This document shows, in pieces, positions 25,045 to 37,000 of a stretch of DNA of 64,000 bases (its first letter is position 1; each line of letters starts with the position of its first letter). This stretch comes from CAZHHH01 sp052400685 (GTDB lineage Bacteria; Bacteroidota; Bacteroidia; Bacteroidales; Marinilabiliaceae): the NCBI GenBank assembly GCA_052400685.1, contig JBQTGJ010000005.1; one strand, 5' to 3'. Under the pieces are notes generated by a model. The model saw only the letters and a program-made list of their open reading frames with translations. It was not told where the DNA came from and did not search any database. The translations under genes and the position numbers were made by a program.

Positions 25045-28000
25045 TTAAAACTTAACATTTACACCAACAAGATAAATTCTTGGGCGGGGGTAGTACCCCA
25101 AATCGATTCCTGACACCCAATTACTTGTACCATAACCTATCTCGGGATCCATTCCATCATATTTGGTAAATGTAAAAGCATTCTGAACCTGTGCATAGAG
25201 TCTGAACTGGCTCAAATATTCCCAGTTAATCAACCGGCTGAAATCATACCCCAAAGAGATATTGCTAATTCTCAGAAAATCGCCATCCTGCAAATACAAA
25301 TCAGAAAAAGACCAGTTTATATTTGTTTGAGTCACGCGGGGTATTTTGTTTGAAGTCCCTTCTCCAGTCCAACGATCTAAAATAGATGCGGTATAATTGG
25401 CCTTACTATTAGAATGGTTGCGATAAGATTGAACAATTTGATTTCCGGCAACGCCATTGGCCGTTACAGAAAAATCAAAATTCTTATACGCCAGAGAGAG
25501 GTTGAGTCCATAGGTAAAATCAGGAACACCGTTCCCTAAATCGACTTTATCATTATCATCAATGACGCCATTCTTATCCTGATCGACAAACCTAACGTCA
25601 CCAGGTTGTACATCAGCCTGAGCAACCCCATAACCGGCATTTTCCCAGGCCATAATGTCTGCCTCATTTTGAAAAATACCTGCCGTTTCAAGGCCCCAAA
25701 AATAACCAATAGCATGTCCGTTTTCGGCACGATAAAACTCCTCGGAATTATCGTACAGCATATTTGTTTCGCCATGAATAATGCCGTCTTCGGTGGGAAT
25801 ATTCCCCACTTCATTTTTATTGTAGGCGCCATTAGCATTAACAGAATATTTAAAATCGCCAATATTATCAGACCAGTTCAAAGCCAGTTCAATACCAGTA
25901 TTCTTAACATCACCACCATTGATGAATGGCGCACCAGTACCTACAGTCCCTAATATGGGCGCCTCAACCAACCAATCTTTAGTTGTTTTGATGTAATAAT
26001 CGGCATTAACACCCAAACGACCATTCAAAAACCGGGAATCAATACCCACATTAACCTGTTCAGAAGTTTCCCATTTAACATCGGGGTTAGCCAGCCGACC
26101 GGCATAGGCCCCTTTAACGTTGGTTCCCAACTGATTTCCGAACACATAATAACCAGCAGGATAATCAGAGCTGTAATTGGTAACAATCATTGGAGAGGCA
26201 TATTGAAAGTCATCAATATTTTGATTACCAACCTGTCCCCAACTTGCCCGCAGTTTCAAATAGTTCATCCAATCAGAAGCCGAAGACATAAAATCTTCGC
26301 TGGAAATAACCCAACCGGCAGAAACAGAAGGGAAATAGCCCCATCTGTTATTTTTCTGAAACTTAGAAGAACCATCGGCACGAATGGTCGCATTAAACAT
26401 GTACTTTTCCATGTAATTATAGCCTAATCGGGCAAAATAAGAAGTTCTCCGATTTTTCACTTCCGGGCCACCGCTGATGGTTCTTTTTTCCGTGACGCCA
26501 TCCACCACATCATTATCATCATAGTGAAGTTCAGCTTGTCCGGTGGTGTTATCAATATAAGCGTGATCCCAGTTATCGAACTGGGTCAGCAAATCCCAGT
26601 TAGAAGCCGACAGATTGGTACCCTGATACTGTATAGACTCCATACCGGCAAGAATATTAAACTGATGGTCGTTGATACCAAAATCATACGTAGCCGTATT
26701 TGTCCATGTTAAAGTATGTCCTTTCGACATACTTTGAGTAACAGTGGTATGCTCCTCATTATACGAATAGACAGAAAACCGGTACAAAGGATTATAGCTA
26801 CGATATTCACCTGCATAATAATTAATACCAAATACAGTTTTCAATTTCAAACGTTCAATCGGTTCAAGCTCAGCGTATATGTCGGCGAGCAATTTCTGAT
26901 CGTCATTGGCACTCTTATTCCCAGTCATCATAGAACCATACGGGTTACCATCAGCATCATACCATGGGGAATCAGAGGTATCATTATAAGGGGTCCCGTA
27001 TTTATTGTTATCACTAAAAACGGGAGATAACGGGGATGTGGCAAACGCTCCTCTTAAAGTATTGTTGTATTGGTTACCAACAGCAATCCCCCTCTTGTTA
27101 ATATAATTAAAATTCAAATGTTGCCCCACCTTGAGCGCATCGGAATAGAGTTTATGCTCAGTGTTAAGTCTGAAGCCATATCTTTCGTAATTTGAGACAT
27201 CGGCACCACCCACAACGCCTTCTTGTCCGGTATAATTTAAGGATAAAGCATAAACAGAAGCTTCTGATCCGCCAGAAATACCAATATTATAATTCTGCGT
27301 AGCGGCATCGTCCACAAACATTTGTTCAATCCAGTCTGTATCAGCAGCACCTTCAAAAACAGAAGAATTGAACAAAGAAGCGCCTGAATTAACAGCCTGC
27401 TCCTGCATAATCGTAATATACTCTTCACGATTTAGCATATCGGTATATCGGGGCACTTGCTGAACCCCATAATAAGCATCGAAAGTAACTCTACCAGTAC
27501 CGGCCTTTCCGGTTTTTGTTGTAACCAAAACAACCCCGTTGGCAGCCTGAGAACCATATATTGCAGCAGATGCCGCATCCTTTAACACATCGATACTCTC
27601 GATATCAGAAGGGGCAATCGTTGAAATATCCCCTTCTATTCCGTCAATGACATACAACGGACCTGAATTACCGATGGTTCCCAAACCACGCACCGTCACC
27701 TTCATATCGGCGCCTGGCTGGCCTGAAACAGAAGAAATAGTTACACCCGGCGTTTTGCCCTGCAATGCCTGAAGCGGTGAAGTGGTATTCATCCTCTGCA
27801 CCTCATCACCTTTAACCTGAGTTGTAGCCCCGGTATTCAATTTCTTTTTCTGAACACCATATCCAACCACTACCACCTCCTCAAGGTCGGTAAACTGAGA
27901 TTGAAGCTCTACATTAATCACAGATTGACCCGCCACCAATATTTCCTTTGGTGCCATACCAATAAAAGAAAACACCAATGTTGCATTTTCGCCCACAGTA

Positions 28001-28179
28001 ATGGCATAAGAGCCATCCACCTGTGTTATGGTACCGTTTACAGTTCCTTTCTCCAAAACTGAAACGCCGGGAACAGGCTCGTTTGTTTCATCAGTAACAA
28101 CGCCTGTCACAGCATATTGAGCAAACAGCCCAACACCTGTGATTAAAAACATTAGTAAAAAAAGCGTTTTTTTTAACAT
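25045..28179 (-). CDS. SusC/RagA-family TonB-dependent outer-membrane transporter
   Basis: TonB-dependent barrel of 1044 residues importing oligosaccharide together with SusD. A signal peptide ends at VGLFAQ. Next come the carboxypeptidase-regulatory-like N-terminal domain (VTGVVTDETNEPVPGVSVLEKG), the SusC signature LEEVVVVGYGVQKKK and the plug with GPLYVIDGI and YGSQAANGVVLVTTK. The C-terminus ends in VNVKF, a typical outer-membrane terminus. It is the first gene of the minus-strand xyloglucan cluster and has a promoter-like element about 70 bases upstream. Probably activated by the hybrid two-component regulator at 29701-33831. Confidence 0.95.
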   Translation of the reverse strand: MLKKTLFLLMFLITGVGLFAQYAVTGVVTDETNEPVPGVSVLEKGTVNGTITQVDGSYAITVGENATLVFSFIGMAPKEILVAGQSVINVELQSQFTDLEEVVVVGYGVQKKKLNTGATTQVKGDEVQRMNTTSPLQALQGKTPGVTISSVSGQPGADMKVTVRGLGTIGNSGPLYVIDGIEGDISTIAPSDIESIDVLKDAASAAIYGSQAANGVVLVTTKTGKAGTGRVTFDAYYGVQQVPRYTDMLNREEYITIMQEQAVNSGASLFNSSVFEGAADTDWIEQMFVDDAATQNYNIGISGGSEASVYALSLNYTGQEGVVGGADVSNYERYGFRLNTEHKLYSDALKVGQHLNFNYINKRGIAVGNQYNNTLRGAFATSPLSPVFSDNNKYGTPYNDTSDSPWYDADGNPYGSMMTGNKSANDDQKLLADIYAELEPIERLKLKTVFGINYYAGEYRSYNPLYRFSVYSYNEEHTTVTQSMSKGHTLTWTNTATYDFGINDHQFNILAGMESIQYQGTNLSASNWDLLTQFDNWDHAYIDNTTGQAELHYDDNDVVDGVTEKRTISGGPEVKNRRTSYFARLGYNYMEKYMFNATIRADGSSKFQKNNRWGYFPSVSAGWVISSEDFMSSASDWMNYLKLRASWGQVGNQNIDDFQYASPMIVTNYSSDYPAGYYVFGNQLGTNVKGAYAGRLANPDVKWETSEQVNVGIDSRFLNGRLGVNADYYIKTTKDWLVEAPILGTVGTGAPFINGGDVKNTGIELALNWSDNIGDFKYSVNANGAYNKNEVGNIPTEDGIIHGETNMLYDNSEEFYRAENGHAIGYFWGLETAGIFQNEADIMAWENAGYGVAQADVQPGDVRFVDQDKNGVIDDNDKVDLGNGVPDFTYGLNLSLAYKNFDFSVTANGVAGNQIVQSYRNHSNSKANYTASILDRWTGEGTSNKIPRVTQTNINWSFSDLYLQDGDFLRISNISLGYDFSRLINWEYLSQFRLYAQVQNAFTFTKYDGMDPEIGYGTSNWVSGIDLGYYPRPRIYLVGVNVKF

Positions 28180-28249
28180 AACATTAAATTTAAATTATTT
28201 TCTGGGAGCGCTCACCTCATATAAGTCTTTCGCACATTAATAAGCATCC

Positions 28250-28257
28250 CAAAAGTA
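28250..28257 (-). promoter_or_regulatory. Candidate Bacteroidota -7 element upstream of susC
   Basis: On the minus strand TACTTTTG matches the TAnnTTTG consensus, 71 bases before the SusC start. No good TTG -33 element sits at the usual spacing, which would fit a promoter that needs the hybrid regulator for activation. Confidence 0.45.
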
Positions 28258-28905
28258 TTTTAACACTTTTTAAATATTAGTATTATTTGTTGGCATTATA
28301 GGTGGGATTTGTTCGCGACAGGTATGAAAATGTCTTCAAAAAGGGTGTATGATGTTTAAAAAAAACACGTCAAAGCACAATGTAACAGTACATTATAATA
28401 GTCCATCAAAATCAGCTAAAAAGGAAACAAATACGACCCGTGAAACAATCACAAATAATGAATCAACACTAAAAGATCCTCCATTAATCCTAACATCAAA
28501 CATCTAACATACAAACAAATAGAATCAAAAATTCGAATTAGGGCTACCCTCATATCTCCAGTGTAAGATAAGAAAGCTTCATTTTTACGAATTTCATACG
28601 CAAACAACTGTTTTACAGACCACATAAACTTCTCTGCCCAATTTCCATTGGTATTTAAATTTTTCTGAAAGAAAACAATCCTTAAAGACTAAAATATTTG
28701 AGTTTACTGGGAGAACTGAACATATGGAGAGCACGTTGAATGCAAAAAAATGATTTTTACAGACAATCTATTTTTAGAGCACCTCTATAAATATCCTGTC
28801 TACCACAGCTTCATTAAAGAGGTATTTGGCATAGAATTTGGGCTTATGTTACGCCTATTAAACCATCATTTTAAACCAATACACTCGCATCATAAACTAA
28901 ACCTC
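28258..28905. other. Intergenic region between divergent SusC and the hypothetical lipoprotein
   Basis: About 650 AT-rich bases separate the SusC promoter from the lipoprotein start. An open frame reaches upstream to 28750, but those codons lack a coding look. No repeat of either family, hairpin or further gene is apparent. Regulator-binding sites for the hybrid two-component protein would be expected near 28260-28330 but I cannot define them. Confidence 0.4.
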
Positions 28906-29682
28906 ATGAAATTAATCAGGACTATTATATATATCCTTTTGTCGATGAATTTATTAAGCGGGTGCATGACCTATCAATATGTAAATTTGGTTAGTGTTGA
29001 AAAGGAGGACTCGGTTAAAAATATAACCTCTCAAACCGATTCACTGGAATTTTCGTATGAATTTTCGGGTAATGGAGGCTTCGTATCCATTCAGATATCG
29101 AACCATTCAGAACGGCCACTATTATTAGACAAAGCCAAGTCGTCGGTTATTCACGACGATTACTCAACTCCATTTTGGAGCGGGCAATCAGAAATAAACA
29201 CAGAATCAACAACTACCCGATCAATATGGGTGGACAGTGAATCATCGGGCACCACAACAGGGACCTTATCGTCAGAGCCTGAAATGTTATTTATTCCGCC
29301 TCATAGCAAAGCCATTTTATCAGGACCTCAAATAGAACAAGAATTCTTTGCATTACCTCCCAAACAACAATTAACAAAGATTCCGCTGGGACTTTCATAT
29401 GGATATATGTGCACTTACGAAGGACAAGAGAGTCCCGGATATTATCGTATATTCTTAACTTTAGTCTATCACGACTCCCCGGATCAACCTTTCTATATCG
29501 ATAAAACATACAGAATTGCAGACATTACCCGAACGTCAGTTCCACCTCAGGATTTTCCATCAACCACACAACAACAGTTTCACATCAAAAAAATGACAGG
29601 AGGAGGCAAAATTATGGCAACAGCCGGTTTGTTGGGCTTATTCACCGTAGCCATACTGGCAGAATCGGAAACCGAACAATAG
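28906..29682 (+). CDS. Hypothetical lipoprotein
   Basis: Not recognised. The open frame extends upstream to 28750, but MKLIRTIIYILLSMNLLSGC from 28906 is a clear lipoprotein signal with Cys at about position 20, so I use that start (258 residues). The mature part has a beta-rich stretch (SLEFSYEFSGNGGFVSIQISNHSERPL) that resembles an immunoglobulin-like fold for substituent domains, then PPHSKAILSGPQIE. The C-terminus has a hydrophobic segment, IMATAGLLGLFTVAILA, which could anchor in a membrane. It converges on the hybrid regulator gene with 18 bases between stops. It is not part of the minus-strand sugar cluster and no function can be given. Confidence 0.6.
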   Translation: MKLIRTIIYILLSMNLLSGCMTYQYVNLVSVEKEDSVKNITSQTDSLEFSYEFSGNGGFVSIQISNHSERPLLLDKAKSSVIHDDYSTPFWSGQSEINTESTTTRSIWVDSESSGTTTGTLSSEPEMLFIPPHSKAILSGPQIEQEFFALPPKQQLTKIPLGLSYGYMCTYEGQESPGYYRIFLTLVYHDSPDQPFYIDKTYRIADITRTSVPPQDFPSTTQQQFHIKKMTGGGKIMATAGLLGLFTVAILAESETEQ

Positions 29683-29700
29683 ACAACCCCCGAAAACTAC

Positions 29701-32700
29701 TCAGGATGTTCTTTTAATATACACCGATGGCGAAACGCCATATTCATCTTTAAAATAGCGCGAAAAAGACTTGGGATCGTTGAACCCAACTTTAAATGCA
29801 ATTTCAGAGACAGAAAGCTGACTCTTAGCCAAATATTGAGCCGCACGTTTCAGACGCATGATACGGATAAACTCAATGGGTGTTTTCCCGGTTAATGCCA
29901 CCATTTTGTTATACAGATGGCCACGGCTAACCCCCATCGCCTGACTAAACTTTTCGACGGTAAAATCTGAATTGGCCATATCCTTTTCCACTAAAGAAAT
30001 GGCTCGTTTAATAAATTTGGCATCCAGTGAAGTAATACCTATTTCACCCGGTTCGATTTCAAACTGTCTCTTTCTTAGTTTATTTCTAACTTGTTCTTTA
30101 ATCTCAAGATGCTTTTTAATTTTAAGCGCCAGCACTTCGTAATTAAATGGCTTGGTGATATAATCATCGGCGCCGGCGTCGAGACCTTCGAGTTCCTGTT
30201 CGGTTGACACACGGGCTGTTAAAAGTATGACAGGAATATGCGAAGTATGCGCATCACTCTTCAAACGACGACACAACTCAAGACCGTCAATACCAGTCAT
30301 CATAATATCACTGATAATTAAATCCGGTAATCCGGTAGCGGCCTTTTCGTAGCCATCGTCACCATTTGCAGCCTCCACAATCCGATAAATCTGTCCCAGA
30401 TTCTCTTTCAGATAAAACCTTAAATCCTCATTATCCTCAATAATCAGCAACAAAGGCCCATCATTTTTCGGAGTCTGATGCTTTAATGGCTGAATGGGTG
30501 ACACTCGATTCGAATCATTTTGAATCGCCATTATGGGGGATTTGATAAGAGCGTCAGAATTTAATTGAATAGGTAATTCCACAATAAAAGAGCTCCCTTT
30601 TCCTTCTTCACTTTTCAGGTATATCTGCCCGCCATGGGCACGCACAAACTCGCGCGCTAATGCCAATCCGATACCACTACCCTGATATGCAACGCCATCG
30701 GCATCTTCCCCGGTCTGGAAAAAACGTTCAAAAACACGTTCCTGCATATTAGCAGGAATACCAATTCCTTCATCTTTCACAATAATCCGAAGAAATTTAG
30801 CCGACTCAACCGCGCTTGTCGGCTCTACCAGGCCTACTGTCAAAACAACTTTTCCCTTTTCGTGTGAAAATTTAAAGGCATTGGAAAGCAAATTCACTAT
30901 CACCTTTTCCAACTTATCTGCATCGAAACACATCTCCAGTGAATCAATTTCACAAACCATTTTAAATTCTATCGATTTGGAATCGAACAAATCAACAAAA
31001 GAAGAAGTCACTTCGGAGATAAAAGCAACAACATCCCCCTCCGACAATTTAAGGGTAATACCCTGAACCTCCATTTTTCTAAAATCGAGTAATTGGTTCA
31101 CCAGGGTCAACAAACGCTTTCCATTACGCATAATCAAGTTCAGTTGCTGCTTAATGGATGCATCGGTCGTTTCTTTAATTAATTTTTCGAGAGGCGTTAT
31201 GATCAGTGTCAGAGGTGTTCTAAATTCATGACTAATATTGGTAAAAAACCGAATCTTCATATTATCAAGATCATGAACACGCTGATGCTCACGAACTTCT
31301 TGCTGCCTTGCAAATTTAACAGCTTCACTGCGTCTTATTATATAAGTTAACAATACCAGCAGCAAAACAAAAAGGACAAAATATAATGAGTAGGCCCACC
31401 GTGTGGCATAAAACGGAGGGATAACGACCACACTCAAACGTGTCTCGTCATTATTCCATGTGCCATCACTGCCCGATGCCTGAACCCTGAAGGTATAAGT
31501 TCCCGGGTTCAGGTTGGTATACGTTGCCGTACGGTTCGCCGCATCCGTTTCAATCCAATCGGTATTAAAACCGTCCAACCGGTATCTGAATCTGGTTCGT
31601 TCAGGGTGAAAATAATTGAGGGCAGCAAACTCGATCGAAAACACATCCTGGTTATGCTTCAGCGCTATTTCGGAGGTAAGGTTCAAGGCTTTCATCAACA
31701 CCTGATTACCCTTTGTATTATGGCCTATTTCAACACTTTTATTGAGCAGACGTAAATCGGTCAATAACACATCAAAGTAATCATGATTACCTTCAATTTG
31801 TGAAGGGTTAAAAATATTAAAACCATTGGCCCCACCAAAAATCAATTCGCCACGGGAAGTTTTTAAGGCAGAATGCTCATTAAATTCAAGGCCCTGCAAA
31901 CCATCAAGCCGATCGAAATTACGGAAGCTTATCAGCCCGGTAACCGAGTCGGTTACCAAATTTGACAAACCATTTAAAGTTGAAATCCAAAGATCTCCAT
32001 TATCATCATCCAAAATAGAAATAATATTATGATCGGGTAACCCATCTTTTTCCCTAAATACCTTAAAAGATAAAGCATCACGATTCAATAAATTCAGCCC
32101 ATTTCTGGTACCAACCCAGAGCCGTCCACGAACATCTTCGCATAAAGACAAAACCGTTGCGTTGCTTAAGCCCGACTCCCTGTTACCATCGTAATTAAAC
32201 AAGGAAAATCGTTGCGTGTTAATGTCGAACTTATTTAATCCGCTAGAAGTACCAATCCATATATTTCCATGAGCATCTTCCTGCAGCGCTAAAATATAAT
32301 TGGAGCTCACCGAATTAAAATCGCCCACCCGATGATGTACAAAAACACCCGTCGACTCATCGTAAAAATCAAGCCCTCCCCCCAAAGTGCCAATCCATAG
32401 CCGACCTGACCTATCCTCTAAAATTTGCCAGATACGATTATCGGCTAATGATGTCGGGTTATCTGGCTGATGCCGAAAAGTGGTAAACTGCCCCTTTTCA
32501 TAACAACTTAATCCGCCCTGATAAGTTCCTACCCATAACCGGTTACGATGATCAACACACATCGACACCACCACATCGTTACACAAACTATTGGGATCGT
32601 CACTGCTATAACGATAATGTTTAAACGTACCCAAATGACGATTATAATAAACCAAACCTTCGCCATTGGTTCCAATCCAAAGATTTCCATACATATCTTC

Positions 32701-33831
32701 GGCAAAACAATTCACATCGTTATTAAAAAATTTAGCCTCGTCGTGAGGCTGACTACGAAAGAGTGCAAACTGAAACAAATTACGATGGTAATAATTGATT
32801 CCATTTTTAAATGTTCCCAACCAAACCAGCCCATCACGGCTTTTAAACAAAGAATTTATGCTATTGCCACTTAAACTGGTCACATCTCCCGGTATATTTG
32901 TTAACACCGACACTTTACCACTGGCTTTATTAACCAAATTAACCCCACCATGATCGGTTCCAATCCATATTTGATTCTGATCATCTTCGATTATCCCTGA
33001 TATGACGGCGTTTGACAACGATCCATTGGTATCCGTATAGCGTGTTTGTCGATTACTTTTTCGATCAATAAAAACAACTCCACCACCATTTTTAAACGAA
33101 TAAGTCCATAAATCATCCTCAGAATCGATAAACAGGTGAAAATCGGGCTGAATGTCGCCCATTTCCCAGGCGAATTTGGGTTGAATTCTTTCCTGAACCA
33201 AAAGCCTCCGGGGATCTATCACATCAATAACGCCCGAATAATTCACGGCATAAACCAGTCCCTTCGAGTCAAATGCAATATCAGTAATCCGGTTGGATGA
33301 CAAGGCTTTTGAGCCACCTGTGTGAGATTGAAATCGTTGCAAAGAATCAGTCGCAGGATCGTACCTAAAAAGGCCACCCTGCGAATATCCAATCCAAAGC
33401 ATTGAGTCTTCACTCATTCGAACGACGTTAATATTGTTTCTGGACAAATCGGGATGTTTCGCAAACAAAACGTGTTGTCGGCTAAAGGATTCAAGTGCCG
33501 GATCATAGAAGAAAAGCTCATTAGTCGTAAATAGCCATAAATAGCCTAAATAATCCTCACAAATTCGTTGAATACTATTTTCAGGAAGAGAGCTTGCATC
33601 ACCGGGAATATTTTTAAATATTTTAAAAGAAAACCCATCGTACCTGTTAAGACCAGAGACGGTGGCAAACCACATAAACCCCTGACTATCCTGGAAAATA
33701 GTATTTATCTGATTATTGGAAAGCCCCCATTCTGTTGTTATTCTTCGAAATTGATTGGCCGTTTGTTGCGCCATTGCCTGAAAAAACAGGAAAAAGACAA
33801 AACAAAAAGCAAATAATATCCGCGTAAACAT
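29701..33831 (-). CDS. Hybrid two-component system regulator (HTCS) with Reg_prop sensor and AraC output
   Basis: One-protein sensor and transcription factor that typically switches on a neighbouring polysaccharide locus. With the start at 33831 (MFTRILFAFCFVFFLFFQAMAQQ signal) it has about 1376 residues. Order: periplasmic beta-propeller repeats (about 25-710, repeated LWIGT), Y_Y_Y domain (about 720-790), a membrane helix near 800-820, and HisKA with His868 in NISHEFRTPL. The ATPase domain follows with GSGIGLALAREF, then a receiver with phospho-acceptor Asp about 1175 in LIISDIMM and an AraC helix-turn-helix (about 1292-1375). It is encoded 1.5 kb from the SusC of the xyloglucan cluster, the most likely target; ligand binding by the propeller is inferred. 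Confidence 0.93.
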   Translation of the reverse strand: MFTRILFAFCFVFFLFFQAMAQQTANQFRRITTEWGLSNNQINTIFQDSQGFMWFATVSGLNRYDGFSFKIFKNIPGDASSLPENSIQRICEDYLGYLWLFTTNELFFYDPALESFSRQHVLFAKHPDLSRNNINVVRMSEDSMLWIGYSQGGLFRYDPATDSLQRFQSHTGGSKALSSNRITDIAFDSKGLVYAVNYSGVIDVIDPRRLLVQERIQPKFAWEMGDIQPDFHLFIDSEDDLWTYSFKNGGGVVFIDRKSNRQTRYTDTNGSLSNAVISGIIEDDQNQIWIGTDHGGVNLVNKASGKVSVLTNIPGDVTSLSGNSINSLFKSRDGLVWLGTFKNGINYYHRNLFQFALFRSQPHDEAKFFNNDVNCFAEDMYGNLWIGTNGEGLVYYNRHLGTFKHYRYSSDDPNSLCNDVVVSMCVDHRNRLWVGTYQGGLSCYEKGQFTTFRHQPDNPTSLADNRIWQILEDRSGRLWIGTLGGGLDFYDESTGVFVHHRVGDFNSVSSNYILALQEDAHGNIWIGTSSGLNKFDINTQRFSLFNYDGNRESGLSNATVLSLCEDVRGRLWVGTRNGLNLLNRDALSFKVFREKDGLPDHNIISILDDDNGDLWISTLNGLSNLVTDSVTGLISFRNFDRLDGLQGLEFNEHSALKTSRGELIFGGANGFNIFNPSQIEGNHDYFDVLLTDLRLLNKSVEIGHNTKGNQVLMKALNLTSEIALKHNQDVFSIEFAALNYFHPERTRFRYRLDGFNTDWIETDAANRTATYTNLNPGTYTFRVQASGSDGTWNNDETRLSVVVIPPFYATRWAYSLYFVLFVLLLVLLTYIIRRSEAVKFARQQEVREHQRVHDLDNMKIRFFTNISHEFRTPLTLIITPLEKLIKETTDASIKQQLNLIMRNGKRLLTLVNQLLDFRKMEVQGITLKLSEGDVVAFISEVTSSFVDLFDSKSIEFKMVCEIDSLEMCFDADKLEKVIVNLLSNAFKFSHEKGKVVLTVGLVEPTSAVESAKFLRIIVKDEGIGIPANMQERVFERFFQTGEDADGVAYQGSGIGLALAREFVRAHGGQIYLKSEEGKGSSFIVELPIQLNSDALIKSPIMAIQNDSNRVSPIQPLKHQTPKNDGPLLLIIEDNEDLRFYLKENLGQIYRIVEAANGDDGYEKAATGLPDLIISDIMMTGIDGLELCRRLKSDAHTSHIPVILLTARVSTEQELEGLDAGADDYITKPFNYEVLALKIKKHLEIKEQVRNKLRKRQFEIEPGEIGITSLDAKFIKRAISLVEKDMANSDFTVEKFSQAMGVSRGHLYNKMVALTGKTPIEFIRIMRLKRAAQYLAKSQLSVSEIAFKVGFNDPKSFSRYFKDEYGVSPSVYIKRTS

Positions 33832-34059
33832 AAAACGTTTTGTTCTTAAATAACACATCCTGATAAGTATCACCACCAAATATTACATTAAATCTAAAAA
33901 CAATATTAATTTAGCCTTAGACAATCATTTAATGTCGGTTAAAAAAAAACATTAAAATACGACCAACAGATTAATCAAAAGGAACAGACTGAAATGTAAC
34001 AAAAAAAATAAACAATCGTTTACTGATTGTAATTAACAATAACGCTGAATCAACATTGG

Positions 34060-37000
34060 ATGAATCTTTGGAGACCACATAAACCTTGCATATACCTACT
34101 GTTTTTTGCCGCACTGAACCTTAACTACATAATTGTTTCAGGCTCCAATAATTTTCAAAACAAAGAGCAATCCTATGTTCTGACGCATTATTCAGGACAA
34201 AGTAAAATTCCGGGACAATCGATTCAGGCTGTTTTCGAAGATTCAAAAGGTCTGTTGTGGTTTGGCATTGAATCCATCGGTTTATCAAAATACAATGGAA
34301 AAAATCACATTATCTACCAAAACCTCCCCAACGACTCAACATCACTAACCAACAATTTCCCGCTCAAAATAACAGAAGACAAGCAAGGCTACATTTGGGT
34401 AGCTACAGCCAATGGATTGAACCGACTGGATCGTAATACCGGGTATTTCACTCGTTTTTATCACACTACTGACACCAACTCAATATCGAGCAATGTTATT
34501 AACGATTTAACCGTTGACCAACATGGCTTTTTATGGATTGCTACTGCCAACGGCGTTAATGTATTCAACCCGGAACGCAATGAATTTATCAGATTGTTAA
34601 ATAATAAAAAAACGGAGCTTCCCTCTCAGGATAATCATATTCACACCATATTCATAGATCCAGACAATAACGTTTGGGTCGGCTCAGCTCTAAACGGCTT
34701 ATATCTGATAAACCACAAAAGTTATCAACAATTTACCAAAGAGTGGCTCTTAAAACCAGCAAAAGAACTAACGCACCATCTGACAGTTATTAACAACTGG
34801 AAATCGGGGCAGGATATGCCCCGGACCGGTGATATCAGAGACATTTACGCCCATAACAGCGATACTATTTGGCTGTCGACCCAGCATGGGCTATTCTATT
34901 ATTTACGAAAAAAGGCAACCTTTCACAGAATAAGATTTAAGCAACAACTCAATACCAATTTAAACTACTGCACCTACCAATCAATATTAATTGATTCTCA
35001 CAACATACTGTGGGCAGGATCCACCGACAATGGTCTGGTTATAATTGATTTAAACCAATCATCCATCAACCCTATTCTCCTCCGCGCAGAAGACAACTCA
35101 CGCATCCACCTTAAAAGCAATGCAATACGTGAAATCATTGAAAGCAAATCAGGCCTAATCTGGATTGCCACCAAATTCGGAGGTTTGCACTATTTTGACC
35201 GACGACAGCAAACATTTCCTATATTAACAAGAGGAACTGAAACACAACCTGGGCTGAGCGATGACTACATTACTTCAACAATTGAAGACCGTTATCAAAA
35301 CTTATGGTTTGGCAGCAAAAATGGAGGACTCACATGTTATAGCCGCAAAAACGGTCAATTTACTTATTTTAAAAAAAACGACACGAAAAATTCGCTTCCG
35401 AGCGACCGGGTTGAATGTTTGGCCATTGACAACAACCAAACGTTGTGGATTGGAACCGAAAGAGGCTTAGCCGCCAAACAGGATGGCACTACAAATTTCA
35501 AACACTACCTTCACATGCATGTACGGAACCTATTTTATCTGGCTCCGGACCATTTGTGGATTGGCACAACCAACGGACTCTATCGTTTCTCTATTTCCAA
35601 AGGTATAATAGACCCGCTTCCCACTCAACATAACGAATTTTTCGACACACAAAGTAATATTGGCATAACGCGCATTATAAAAGACAAAGGCGACGTCTTC
35701 TGGATCGGAACCAGCAACAATGGTCTTTTTGAATACCATGCCTCACAGGACCGTCTTATTCAACATTTACACAACAACAATGATTCAAACTCCATAAGTG
35801 GCAATCAGGTACGAGCTTTGCATATTGACACCAACGGGGACCTTTGGATTGGCACCAAATCAGCTGGACTTAATCTATACAATAGAGCAGATAACAACTT
35901 TATACATAAACTGACCCCCTCCACATTGCCTTCCTTCACGATATACCAAATACTGGAAGACGACGATGGTCAACTATGGTTGGGAACACATGATGGCATT
36001 ACTTACTTTAATCCAAGAAATAACTATTACCACAATTATTCCATAAGCCACGGACTTCAGAACAACATTTTTGAAATCAATGCGCATTGTAAAACACATG
36101 ATGGATTATTAGTGATGGGAGGCAATTCAGGAGTTAATATTTTTGAGCCAGAAAAGATTTCATTTGCCAGCTACATTGCGCCACTTGTAATATCCAATTT
36201 CAGTATATTCAATATACCCAGAGCAATTGACATTGACAGCACAAAACATTTCATTCTCAGCCGTCACGAAAATTACATCTCCTTTGAATTTGCGCTATTG
36301 GATTACACAAGCCCGGATGAAAACAGATATCAATACATTCTGGAACCAATAGATAAAAATTGGATAGAAGCCGGCAACCGCAACTTTGCATCCTACACCA
36401 ACCTGCCTCCCGGCGACTATAGCTTCAAGGTTAGAGCCATTAACAGCGGTGGTATACATAACGACAAAGGAATCGAATTAACTTTTCATATTCCGACATC
36501 GCTATGGAAAAAGCCCTGGTTTTTAATTTTACTTTCCATTCTGGTTATAGGCATTGCCTTAGGAACCTATCGGCTAAAAATAAATGCCGGCAAACGCCGC
36601 GAGGCAGAACTCCGAAATCTGGTGCAAAAACGAACACAAGATTTGTATGCTGCCTATCAAAAGCTCATGAATTTTAACAAAAAAATTGAGCAGGACAACA
36701 AAAAACTAATGAATCAGCACGATCAGATAACGCGTCAAAATCAAGAACTGGAAATGCACCGTCACCACCTTCAGGAACTCATAAAAGAGCGGACGAAGGA
36801 TCTGGAGGCTGAGAAAATAAAAGCACAGGAGAGCGACCGGTTAAAATCAGCCTTCCTGGCTAACATGAGTCACGAAATCAGAACCCCACTTAACGCAATA
36901 ATGGGATTTATAGACCTTTTGCAAACTGAAATGTTTGACGAAAAAGAACGCCATGAAATCAATCATATTATCCATCAAAACAGTCAGGACTTACTCCAAT

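Noticed and set aside
28750..28905. Extended N-terminus of the hypothetical lipoprotein
   Set aside because: The upstream codons would hide the lipoprotein signal that begins at 28906.
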